Origin: Methylococcales bacterium
GTDB taxonomy: Bacteria > Pseudomonadota > Gammaproteobacteria > Methylococcales > Methylomonadaceae
Direction: 5' to 3'
Length of the DNA: 12,138 nt
NCBI GenBank assembly: GCA_009692395.1
Contig: SHZG01000053.1
Location: forward strand, 1-12,138
Below the pieces are notes generated by a model. That model searched no databases. It saw only the letters and a program-made list of their open reading frames with translations, and had not been told where the DNA came from. Below, piece by piece: positions 1 to 6,011 of the stretch. Numbering within the stretch: position 1 is the first letter of the stretch; each line of letters begins with the position of its first letter. Both the position numbers and the translations under genes were made by a program.

Positions 1-100
1 TTTTCCTATAGTCAATATCTGTATAATTAAAGTCTTGGGAAATCCTGCTTCGTGGCAGCTTATTACGCATTTTCTCAGGTCTTCGCTGTAGGCTTTTTTC

Positions 101-247
101 ATGGGATTTTACAGGGATAAATGGATTATGTTGAAACTAAAATACTATATTGAACTGCTTACTCCACTTGCGGTTAGGAACACACCTGAAGCAACAGCGG
201 CATTTGAAGCGATAGCCAGTAAATACTTAGGCGAAAAGGATTTATGA
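101..247 (+). CDS. Possible very small protein, unknown function (48 aa)
   Basis: An open frame follows an in-frame TAG at 89-91. It can start at ATG 101 (48 aa) or at ATG 128 (39 aa) and ends at TGA 245-247. The ATG at 128 has an AGGGAT about 10 nt upstream and the ATG at 101 has AGG at 90-92, so neither start is clearly better. The product begins MLKLKYYIELLTPLAVRN from the second start and ends EAIASKYLGEKDL. It has a helical, mixed-charge composition, no signal peptide and no recognisable motif. It ends 69 nt before the ProQ-like gene on the same strand, so it could be the first gene of that transcription unit. I do not recognise a family. It could equally be chance, since short ORFs of this size are common. 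The rest of 1-316 shows nothing else I can support. Confidence 0.25.
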   Translation: MGFYRDKWIMLKLKYYIELLTPLAVRNTPEATAAFEAIASKYLGEKDL

Positions 248-316
248 GGTTGATGTATGGTTTTATATGCAGGTTTTATGGATAATTGATTTTTACATAC
301 TAACTGAGACACCAAC

Positions 317-748
317 ATGGCAGAGCGTGAAATATTAACCTTGAAACGCAAACAGGCTGAACCAGTCGCCGAAGTAACACCCGCCGCCGTTGTCGCTAAC
401 GTAGCCGTCATAAAACCTGCAAAAAGCCAAGCAATTGAGCTGGGAATTATTCAACAACTCATCGAGACCTATCCGCAAACGTTCTTTGTCGAGCAACGCA
501 AGCCCTTAATGGTGGGTATTTTTGCACAACTCGTCGAAGCATTACCGCAGCTCTCTAAAAAACGCTTACGAAACGCAATGAAAATGTATTGTGTCAGTGA
601 AAAATACTTTGAATCCATTATTAACGAAACCCATAGAATTGACCTAACGGGGCAGCCTGTCACAGAAATCCCCCCTGAAGATAAAATTCACGCTGAGAAA
701 GAGCTGAAGCGGTTAATTAAAAAAAGGAACAAAGCCAACGCGACTTAA
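317..748 (+). CDS. ProQ/FinO-domain RNA-binding protein
   Basis: This 143-aa protein carries a FinO/ProQ RNA-chaperone domain at about residues 45-135. Visible landmarks are YPQTFF (52-57), KPLMVGI (62-68), the LSKKRLRNAMKMY...YF helix block (79-98) and RIDLTGQPV (107-115), with a basic KRLIKKRNK tail. The family binds structured small RNAs and 3' ends of mRNAs in the cytoplasm and controls their pairing and stability; FinO members on plasmids regulate conjugation through the FinP antisense RNA. The N-terminal 40 residues are an Ala/Val/Lys-rich linker, probably disordered. The protein is shorter than E. coli ProQ (about 230 aa) and lacks its C-terminal Tudor-like domain, resembling the minimal ProQ/FinO forms common on plasmids and integrative elements. 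ATG 317 is the first start in frame; only a weak GAGAC lies upstream. The next gene begins 50 nt later on the same strand. The domain call is firm; the RNA partners are unknown. Confidence 0.9.
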   Translation: MAEREILTLKRKQAEPVAEVTPAAVVANVAVIKPAKSQAIELGIIQQLIETYPQTFFVEQRKPLMVGIFAQLVEALPQLSKKRLRNAMKMYCVSEKYFESIINETHRIDLTGQPVTEIPPEDKIHAEKELKRLIKKRNKANAT

Positions 749-767
749 GTTTACATCGCTAATATGG

Positions 768-783
768 GGTTTGATGTCAAACC
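768..783. promoter_or_regulatory. Perfect 16-bp palindrome upstream of HTH gene (putative operator)
   Basis: The sequence GGTTTGA-TG-TCAAACC is a perfect 7+7 bp inverted repeat with a 2-bp centre, lying 15 bp before the ATG of the helix-turn-helix gene at 799. A 2-nt loop is too tight for a good RNA hairpin, so a site for a dimeric DNA-binding protein fits better. Autoregulation by the downstream protein is an inference from position only. Confidence 0.4.
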
Positions 784-798
784 TCTTACAGAAATCAA

Positions 799-1377
799 AT
801 GTCAAAATTAACTAAAACAGAATGGCAAACAACACGGGAACGTTGGGAACACTCTAAAAAACAGGGTTTTCAGTGGTTAGCCGATGAAATAGGCGTTAGT
901 CGTCCAGCCGTTTCTAAACGTGCAAAAATTGAAAATTGGACTAAACAAGTTACGCAAAAAGTTACGCTAATTGAAAATGACATCAACGAACCTGAACAAC
1001 ACATAGTCCCTACACACAAACTGATAGGCAGACCAACAAACCATCAAGAAAGCTATGTACACTGGGCTTATCAACTATGTTTTCTTGGTGCAACGGATCA
1101 GCAGCTTGCTCAAGCGTTTAATGTTTCAGAACAAACCATCAACACTTGGAAGAAAAAATACCCAGACTTTCTTGAGTCGATAAACAGAGCTAAGTCGTAT
1201 GCAGATGCACACGTTGCACACTCGCTTTATAAATCAGCCGTAGGTGATTATCTGATAGTTGAAACACGAGAAGTAAAACAAGGTGTTATATTAAAAGCCA
1301 CCCGTACAGTATTACCGAATTTCAATGCACAGCGTTATTGGTTAAGAAATAGACAGCCAAAACTATGGGGTAAATGA
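799..1377 (+). CDS. Double helix-turn-helix protein, terminase small subunit-like
   Basis: This 192-aa protein has two helix-turn-helix segments. The first is at about residues 24-47 (WLADEIGVSRPAVSKRA) and the second at 98-120 (ATDQQLAQAFNVSEQTINTW). The second one, followed by YPDFLESINRAK, an Ala-rich helix (A135-A147) and a C-terminal NAQRYWLRNRQPKLW motif (176-190), is the usual layout of phage terminase small-subunit-like proteins. In phages these recognise the packaging site and recruit the large terminase. No large terminase, portal or capsid gene follows here. The protein may therefore be a domesticated DNA-binding regulator or a phage relic. The start at ATG 799 has only a weak purine-rich leader (AGAAATCAA). 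A palindrome at 768-783 lies just upstream. The structural call is good; the biological role is not known. Confidence 0.75.
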   Translation: MSKLTKTEWQTTRERWEHSKKQGFQWLADEIGVSRPAVSKRAKIENWTKQVTQKVTLIENDINEPEQHIVPTHKLIGRPTNHQESYVHWAYQLCFLGATDQQLAQAFNVSEQTINTWKKKYPDFLESINRAKSYADAHVAHSLYKSAVGDYLIVETREVKQGVILKATRTVLPNFNAQRYWLRNRQPKLWGK

Positions 1378-1393
1378 AATTATCTTAATCTTT

Positions 1394-1436
1394 GGGTGTA
1401 ATTAAATAAAAGACACTATTTTATTTAATTGCACCC
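1394..1436. repeat. 18+18 bp inverted-repeat element (insertion-sequence end or miniature element)
   Basis: The left arm 1394-1411 (GGGTGTAATTAAATAAAA) and right arm 1419-1436 (TTTTATTTAATTGCACCC) pair along all 18 positions with a single T/G wobble, around the 7-nt loop GACACTA. The element starts 16 nt after the stop of the HTH gene. It has no T-tract on either strand, so it is not a convincing rho-independent terminator, although it could still affect transcript ends. The left arm plus loop (1394-1418) recurs at 11992-12016 with 21 of 25 matches in the same orientation. A truncated acetyltransferase gene begins 1 nt after the right arm. Together these suggest paired ends of an insertion sequence or a miniature inverted-repeat element. 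No target-site duplication is visible. Confidence 0.6.
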
Positions 1437-1437
1437 C

Positions 1438-1569
1438 GCATTAGGCATAATAGTCGATGCCAAAGACGAAGCAGCCGCCTGTTTTTATGAAAAATTTGGC
1501 TTCAAACCACTATTAACCAGCAAAAACCGTTTAATGTTGCCGTTTTCGGCAATGAATAATTTGCTTTAA
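1438..1569 (+). pseudogene. 3' remnant of a TacT-like GNAT acetyltransferase toxin
   Basis: Reading from 1438 gives 43 codons and a TAA at 1567-1569. The peptide contains IIVDAKDEAAACFYEKFGFK, then a variable stretch, then NRLMLPFSAM near the end. This is the C-terminal signature of the GNAT acetyltransferases of DUF1778-GNAT (TacA-TacT) toxin-antitoxin pairs: the last strands around the Ala-rich FYEKFGF helix and the terminal LPF/LPL strand. Such toxins acetylate aminoacyl-tRNA. The N-terminal three quarters, including the acetyl-CoA binding loop, is absent. The frame meets a stop (TAA 1426-1428) inside the adjoining inverted repeat, and no start codon precedes the fragment. The gene is broken and presumably was cut when the inverted-repeat element arrived. 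No TacA-like antitoxin remains nearby. Confidence 0.72.
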
Positions 1570-1614
1570 CTTCCAATCACAATGTTAGCCTACACCTTTT
1601 AAAGAAAGGTCGGC

Positions 1615-1619
1615 AGGAG
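1615..1619 (+). promoter_or_regulatory. Strong Shine-Dalgarno (AGGAG) for the ATPase gene
   Basis: AGGAG ends 5 nt before ATG 1625, which fixes the start of the DUF499 gene and marks it as the likely first gene of the defence operon. The interval 1570-1614 must hold, or lie downstream of, the operon promoter, but I see no convincing -35/-10 pair in it. Confidence 0.7.
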
Positions 1620-1624
1620 TAAAA

Positions 1625-4600
1625 ATGAAGACCATCCGTAGTGCGTGTAAGTTACAGCCGAAAGCTCTTGATATTAATGTCGGGGATCAGATAGAGCAGC
1701 TTGATCAAATTATTAATGACACCAATGGTCAAGAGTATTTCGATAAGACGTTCATCACTGATGGTATGAGAACGCTGTTATCAAAAGGCATGGCTAGATT
1801 GGCTGGAAAGTCTAATGACAGCATTTTTCATTTGAAACAGGCAATGGGTGGCGGTAAAACGCAATTGATGGTTGGTTTTGGGTTGCTTGCTAAAGATGAG
1901 CAACTTCGTTCTATTTTGATTAGTGATATAGAACATCAATCTACTTTTGGAACAGCAAAAATTGCCGCGTTCAATGGTAGAAATAATCCGCGTAGTTATT
2001 TTTTTGGTGAAATTGCCAGACAACTAGGCAAAGAGTCATTATTTCAACCGTATTGGGAAACCAGAGAAGCCCCAGATGAAGCGGCTTGGGTAAAACTATT
2101 TGCGGGTGATGAACCCACTTTGATTCTGCTTGATGAAATGCCCCCTTATTTTCACTATTACAGCACTCAAGTCTTAGGCGATGGTACGGTTGCTGATGTG
2201 ATGACCCGCGCTTTTTCCAATATGCTCACGGCTGGGCAGAAGAAAAAAAATGTTTGTATCGTGGTTTCTGATTTAGAAGCGGCTTATGACACAGGTGGTA
2301 AATTAATTCAACGTGCGCTTGATGATGCCACTCAAGAGCTAGGTAGAGCCGAAGTTAGTATTACCCCAGTCAATCTTGAATCCAATGAAATCTATGAGAT
2401 TTTAAGAAAACGTCTGTTCTTATCCCTGCCAGATGATAGTGAAATAGCGGATATTGCGGCGGTTTATGCTAGTCGTCTTAATGAGGCAGCCAAAGCAAAA
2501 ACCGTTGAGCGCAGTGCTGAATCACTCGCTAATGAAATTGAATCCACCTATCCATTTCATCCCAGTTTTAAAAGCATAGTCGCATTATTCAAAAATAACG
2601 AAAAATTTAAACAAACACGCGGACTAATGGAACTGGTCTCACGGCTATTGAAATCAGTCTGGGAAAGTTCAGACGATGTTTATCTCATTGGAGCGCAACA
2701 TTTCGATTTATCACTCAACGATGTGCGTGAAAAACTCGCTGATATTTCTGAAATGCGCGATGTGATAGCCAAAGATTTATGGGATTCTACCGATAGCGCA
2801 CACGCGCAACTTATTGATATTGCCAATGGCAACAACTACGCAAAACAAGTGGGAACACTGCTATTAACTGCCAGTTTATCCACTACCGTTAATTCAGTGA
2901 AAGGACTCTCTGAAAGTGAAATGCTCGAATGCTTGATTGATCCCGCTCATCAAGCCAGTGATTTTCGTGCCGCATTCGCAGAGCTTCATAAAACCGCGTG
3001 GTATCTGCATCAAACGCAGGAAGGCAGAAGTTATTTTGATCATCAAGAAAACCTGACCAAAAAACTACAAGGCTATGCCAATCAAGCCCCGCAAAATAAA
3101 GTGGATGAACTTATACGTTATCGCTTAACGGAATTGTATAAGCCGACCACCAAAGAAGCTTATGACAGTGTATTGCCATTGCCTGAAATAGATGATGCTG
3201 AAGCGGCATTAAAAACAGGTCGCGCCCTGCTGATTATCAGCCCCGATGGACGAACACCGCCTGAGGTAGTGAAACGTTTCTTTGCTGGTTTGCTTAACAA
3301 AAACAATATTCTGGTACTTTCAGGCGATAAATCATCAATGGCAAGTTTGGATGAAGCGGCAAGACACGTCTACGCAATAGAAAAAGCTAAGCCTGAAATT
3401 AATGAAGCACACCCTAAGCGCAAAGAATTTGATGAAAAAAAGGCACAGTATGAACAGGATTTTCAAACTACAGTGCTGGCAGTGTTTGATAAGCTGTTAT
3501 TCCCCGCCAATAGTCGCGGTGAAGATGTACTGCGCTCTAAAGCATTGGATAGCACCTATCCTTCCAATGAATCCTATAACGGTGAGCGACAAGTTATCAA
3601 AACCCTAACGTCAGACCCTGTGAAGCTCTACACGCAAATTCCCGAAAACTTCGATGGGCTACGAAGCATGGCAGAACTCCTGCTGTTTGGTTCACAAGAC
3701 GATGCCAGAAAAACCGATATGCTCGATAAAATGAAACAAAAGACTCAAATGACATGGCTACCTGCCAAGGGTTTTGAGCAATTAGCACAAGAAGCTTTTC
3801 AGCGTGGTGTCTGGCAAGATTTAGGTAATGGCTATATCACTAAAAAACCCAAAGCAAAGCTCACCGAAGTGATTATTGTCGCTGACAACACACCTGACGA
3901 TAACGGCAAAGTTCGATTAAAAATTGATACCGTTAATGCAGGCAACAGCCTAAAAATTCATTATCAAGAAGACGGCACAGTCACGCTTAATTCGCCGCTA
4001 CTTAACGACAATGTACTGGTGACTAACGCGCTACAAGTTCAGTTTATTGCCGTTGATCCGACGGGGAAAAATCAAACAGGATCGCCCACTGTTTGGAAAA
4101 ATAAACTCACCCTGCGTAATCGTTTTGATGAAATCAAGCGTACCGTTGAATTATTTGTCGCTCCTAAAGGCAATATCCGTTACACCCTCGATGGTTCAGA
4201 AGCCAGAAACGGCACAGATTACACACAACCCATAGACATTGGTGACAATGCCACTACCGTTTATATATTTGCAGAATGTGACGGCATAGAAGAAAAGCGA
4301 CAATTTTCTTTCCCCCCGTCTGGCTCAAAAGAAATTTTGATTATCAGAGAAAAGCCCGCAACCCTTTCCAGTAGCGCACCTAAACGGCTGGACAGTTCTG
4401 CAAAAACCTACGAAGGGCTAAAAATTGCCAAAGAGAAAAACATTAGCTTTGAACAAGTGATGCTAACGATAGGCTCAGCACCACGAGTGATTCACCTCAC
4501 CTTAGGGGAAATGAAAACTGATGCTGAGTTTATTGAAAAAGAACTGGCACATCTTCAATCCTTACTGTCAGGTGATTCTCCTGTAGTCATGACATTTAAA

Positions 4601-4690
4601 AAAGCCCACGCCCCGACAGGCTATGATTTAGAACAATTTTCTAAATCCCTAGGCATAGAACTACAAATCGGCGAGGTCATTCAGGAATGA
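1625..4690 (+). CDS. DUF499-family P-loop ATPase of a helicase-methylase-ATPase defence system
   Basis: This is a 1021-aa cytosolic ATPase. Walker A is QAMGGGKTQ (residues 72-80, with K78 and T79), in the Gly-Gly-Gly-Lys-Thr form typical of DUF499. Walker B is TLILLDE (165-171), and a further conserved block KQTRGLMELVSRLL lies about residues 330-343. DUF499 ATPases are known from restriction-like anti-phage clusters next to DUF1156 methylases and DUF3780 proteins, and are thought to couple ATP hydrolysis to target sensing or complex assembly. Near the C-terminus, at about 840-890, NIRYTLDGSEARNGTDY and the strands after it look like the chitobiase/Fn3-type beta-sandwich module. It starts at ATG 1625 behind AGGAG. 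Its TGA overlaps the next ATG by 4 bp (ATGA), implying translational coupling. The family call is firm; the mechanism is inferred. Confidence 0.9.
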   Translation: MKTIRSACKLQPKALDINVGDQIEQLDQIINDTNGQEYFDKTFITDGMRTLLSKGMARLAGKSNDSIFHLKQAMGGGKTQLMVGFGLLAKDEQLRSILISDIEHQSTFGTAKIAAFNGRNNPRSYFFGEIARQLGKESLFQPYWETREAPDEAAWVKLFAGDEPTLILLDEMPPYFHYYSTQVLGDGTVADVMTRAFSNMLTAGQKKKNVCIVVSDLEAAYDTGGKLIQRALDDATQELGRAEVSITPVNLESNEIYEILRKRLFLSLPDDSEIADIAAVYASRLNEAAKAKTVERSAESLANEIESTYPFHPSFKSIVALFKNNEKFKQTRGLMELVSRLLKSVWESSDDVYLIGAQHFDLSLNDVREKLADISEMRDVIAKDLWDSTDSAHAQLIDIANGNNYAKQVGTLLLTASLSTTVNSVKGLSESEMLECLIDPAHQASDFRAAFAELHKTAWYLHQTQEGRSYFDHQENLTKKLQGYANQAPQNKVDELIRYRLTELYKPTTKEAYDSVLPLPEIDDAEAALKTGRALLIISPDGRTPPEVVKRFFAGLLNKNNILVLSGDKSSMASLDEAARHVYAIEKAKPEINEAHPKRKEFDEKKAQYEQDFQTTVLAVFDKLLFPANSRGEDVLRSKALDSTYPSNESYNGERQVIKTLTSDPVKLYTQIPENFDGLRSMAELLLFGSQDDARKTDMLDKMKQKTQMTWLPAKGFEQLAQEAFQRGVWQDLGNGYITKKPKAKLTEVIIVADNTPDDNGKVRLKIDTVNAGNSLKIHYQEDGTVTLNSPLLNDNVLVTNALQVQFIAVDPTGKNQTGSPTVWKNKLTLRNRFDEIKRTVELFVAPKGNIRYTLDGSEARNGTDYTQPIDIGDNATTVYIFAECDGIEEKRQFSFPPSGSKEILIIREKPATLSSSAPKRLDSSAKTYEGLKIAKEKNISFEQVMLTIGSAPRVIHLTLGEMKTDAEFIEKELAHLQSLLSGDSPVVMTFKKAHAPTGYDLEQFSKSLGIELQIGEVIQE

Positions 4691-5268
4691 GTGCAACCGT
4701 TAATTTTGGTGCGCCTGTGTTTTTTGGCTTGCATCATTTTTATGTCGAAATTCCAGCCAATTCGCATGAGGCTATTAGTATTTATGAGGATTATGGTTTT
4801 GATGGTGATGAAACAAAGCGCGAAACCACAGAATGCCGTGTGATATTAGCGCGAGAGCTTTGGACAAAAATCAAAGATGATGCACGGCGTGATTTTAATG
4901 CCCGCTTGAAAGCCAAAAAACAAACGACTGGTTCTTGGTATACAGGCAAAATTAAATTAGATCGCTTTTTAGGGCGTGAACTTTGCGTGTTAGCGTGGGC
5001 AGCAGAATACGCAGCCCCCGCAGAATGTTCGATAATCTGTCAAAAATGGCTGGCGTTACGCCCTGAAGAACGCTGGTGGTTTTATGCAAAAACCGCCGCA
5101 GAAGCACGGCTAGCAGAACATACCCAACGCGGCTGGCGCAAAGCTCTTTATTGTGCTTTGTCTGATGGCAGTAACATTCAGCTTGCGCAAAAAAAACAAC
5201 CCAAACATAAAAAAAACTCGAATGAAGAGGGGCAGACATTTAACCTACTCGATTTTATTGAAAATTAA
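4687..5268 (+). CDS. DUF3780-family protein, accessory subunit of the defence system
   Basis: The 193-aa product shows the layout of DUF3780: an N-terminal FGAPVFFGLHHFYVEIP segment, a central ARELWTKI...DFNARLK region (residues 55-74), then SWYTGKIKLDRFLGRELCVLAWA (82-104), RPEERWWFYAKTAAEA (125-140) and GWRKALYCAL (149-158). The last about 30 residues are Lys/Asn-rich and end in NLLDFIEN, a possible peptide for docking to another subunit. DUF3780 has no known catalytic motif. It is found almost only beside DUF499 ATPases and DUF1156 methylases, so a structural or targeting role in their complex is likely. The gene overlaps the ATPase stop by 4 bp with GAGG (4673-4676) as its ribosome site, so the two proteins are probably made in balanced amounts. 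Another gene pair, the toxin-antitoxin module, follows after 18 nt. Confidence 0.85.
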   Translation: MSATVNFGAPVFFGLHHFYVEIPANSHEAISIYEDYGFDGDETKRETTECRVILARELWTKIKDDARRDFNARLKAKKQTTGSWYTGKIKLDRFLGRELCVLAWAAEYAAPAECSIICQKWLALRPEERWWFYAKTAAEARLAEHTQRGWRKALYCALSDGSNIQLAQKKQPKHKKNSNEEGQTFNLLDFIEN

Positions 5269-5286
5269 CTGCCGAGGAAATACCCC

Positions 5287-5562
5287 ATGCAAGCCTATTA
5301 TGAAATAGAAACCAACATTCCAAGCAATCATCAATTACAGATTCAACTGCCTGATAGTATTCCCGTAGGACGCGCAAAAATTGCGATTATTTATGAATTT
5401 ACCGAAACAAAAAGCAATGCGGGTTCAGCGTTAAACACATTTTTGAATACCTATCAAACCGAAAATACCAAAGACTTGATTACCGCGATTAAAAAATTTC
5501 GCGTTAAAAAGCCTTTATCCAATCAAGACATTAAAGCATTATGCGAGGAAGGACGTGCCTAG
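5287..5562 (+). CDS. VapB-like antitoxin of the embedded toxin-antitoxin pair
   Basis: This 91-aa protein lies directly before a PIN toxin. The N-terminal part (residues 1-38) reads as beta strands: YYEIETNIPSNHQLQIQLPD, then PVGRAKIAIIYEF. This resembles the small strand-rich DNA-binding part of AbrB/DUF2281-type antitoxins. The C-terminal half is a charged, probably flexible tail (ITAIKKFRV ... IKALCEEGRA). Such a tail usually wraps the toxin and puts basic or acidic residues into the PIN active site. GAGGA (5274-5278) 8 nt before ATG 5287 is a good ribosome site. The end overlaps the toxin start by 8 bp, the standard coupling in these modules. I assign the role mainly from gene order and the C-terminal pattern, and I do not place it in a named VapB subfamily. 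It probably represses its own transcription together with VapC, although no clear operator is visible. Confidence 0.72.
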   Translation: MQAYYEIETNIPSNHQLQIQLPDSIPVGRAKIAIIYEFTETKSNAGSALNTFLNTYQTENTKDLITAIKKFRVKKPLSNQDIKALCEEGRA

Positions 5563-5995
5563 TTTAGTATTGGATAATTCCGTTGCTATGCGCTGGTGTT
5601 TTAAAGATGGCAATGAAACCGATTTAAGTTATGCAGAAAACGTTTTAGATAGCGTTGCGGCTGATTACACTTTTTTAGTGCCTAATCTTTGGCATTTAGA
5701 AGCGGCAAATGTTTTAGTTCGCGCTCAAAAAAGAGAATGGCTAACGATAGAACAAATGCACGAATTTTTAGATTTAGTCGGGCAACTGCCTTTATCCGTT
5801 GATAATCAAACAGCAAAACAGGCAATGTCAGCAACGATTTTACTGGCAAGTGAACATAATGTATCGGCTTATGATGCCGCTTATTTAGAATTGGCAGTAC
5901 GTTACCAAATCCCGTTAGCAACGCTTGACGTTGATTTGAGAAAAGCGGCTAACAAAATAAACGTCCCGATTTTTGGCATTGCTGATAACGGATAA
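5555..5995 (+). CDS. vapC: PIN-domain ribonuclease toxin, VapC-like
   Basis: This 146-aa PIN-domain protein has the four acidic active-site positions in place: D7 (LVLDNSV), E49 (LEAANVL), D107 (YDAAYLELA) and D125 (ATLDVDL). These bind Mg2+ or Mn2+ for RNA cleavage, which in VapC toxins is directed at tRNA or rRNA. Nothing indicates that it is inactive. The start is GTG 5555, placed 2 nt after the purine run GAGGAAGG (5545-5552), with its core GAGG at a normal distance. This start gives the expected N-terminal LDNS strand. It overlaps the antitoxin end by 8 bp. The methylase gene starts 16 nt downstream, so the toxin gene sits inside the defence operon. PIN nucleases also occur as non-toxin enzymes, but the pairing makes VapC the best call. 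Confidence 0.88.
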   Translation: MPSLVLDNSVAMRWCFKDGNETDLSYAENVLDSVAADYTFLVPNLWHLEAANVLVRAQKREWLTIEQMHEFLDLVGQLPLSVDNQTAKQAMSATILLASEHNVSAYDAAYLELAVRYQIPLATLDVDLRKAANKINVPIFGIADNG

Positions 5996-6011
5996 AAAGG
6001 AATAAAACAAA

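Noticed and set aside
22..27. TATAAT box as a promoter for the left-end genes
   Set aside because: The hexamer is perfect, but no acceptable -35 box is visible within the window at 16-18 bp and the first supported gene starts almost 300 nt later.
1..100. tRNA or small RNA at the left edge
   Set aside because: A short CTGC/GCAG stem (46-59) exists, but there is no cloverleaf, no T-run and no conserved tRNA arm sequence.
1394..1436. Rho-independent terminator after the HTH gene
   Set aside because: The stem is long and AT-rich with its GC at the outer base, no T-tract follows on either strand, and half of the element recurs elsewhere; a mobile-element repeat explains it better.
1380..1450. 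Target-site duplication around the inverted-repeat element
   Set aside because: The bases flanking 1394 (TAATCTTT) and 1437 (GCATTAGG) do not match in direct orientation, so a clean transposition footprint is not supported.
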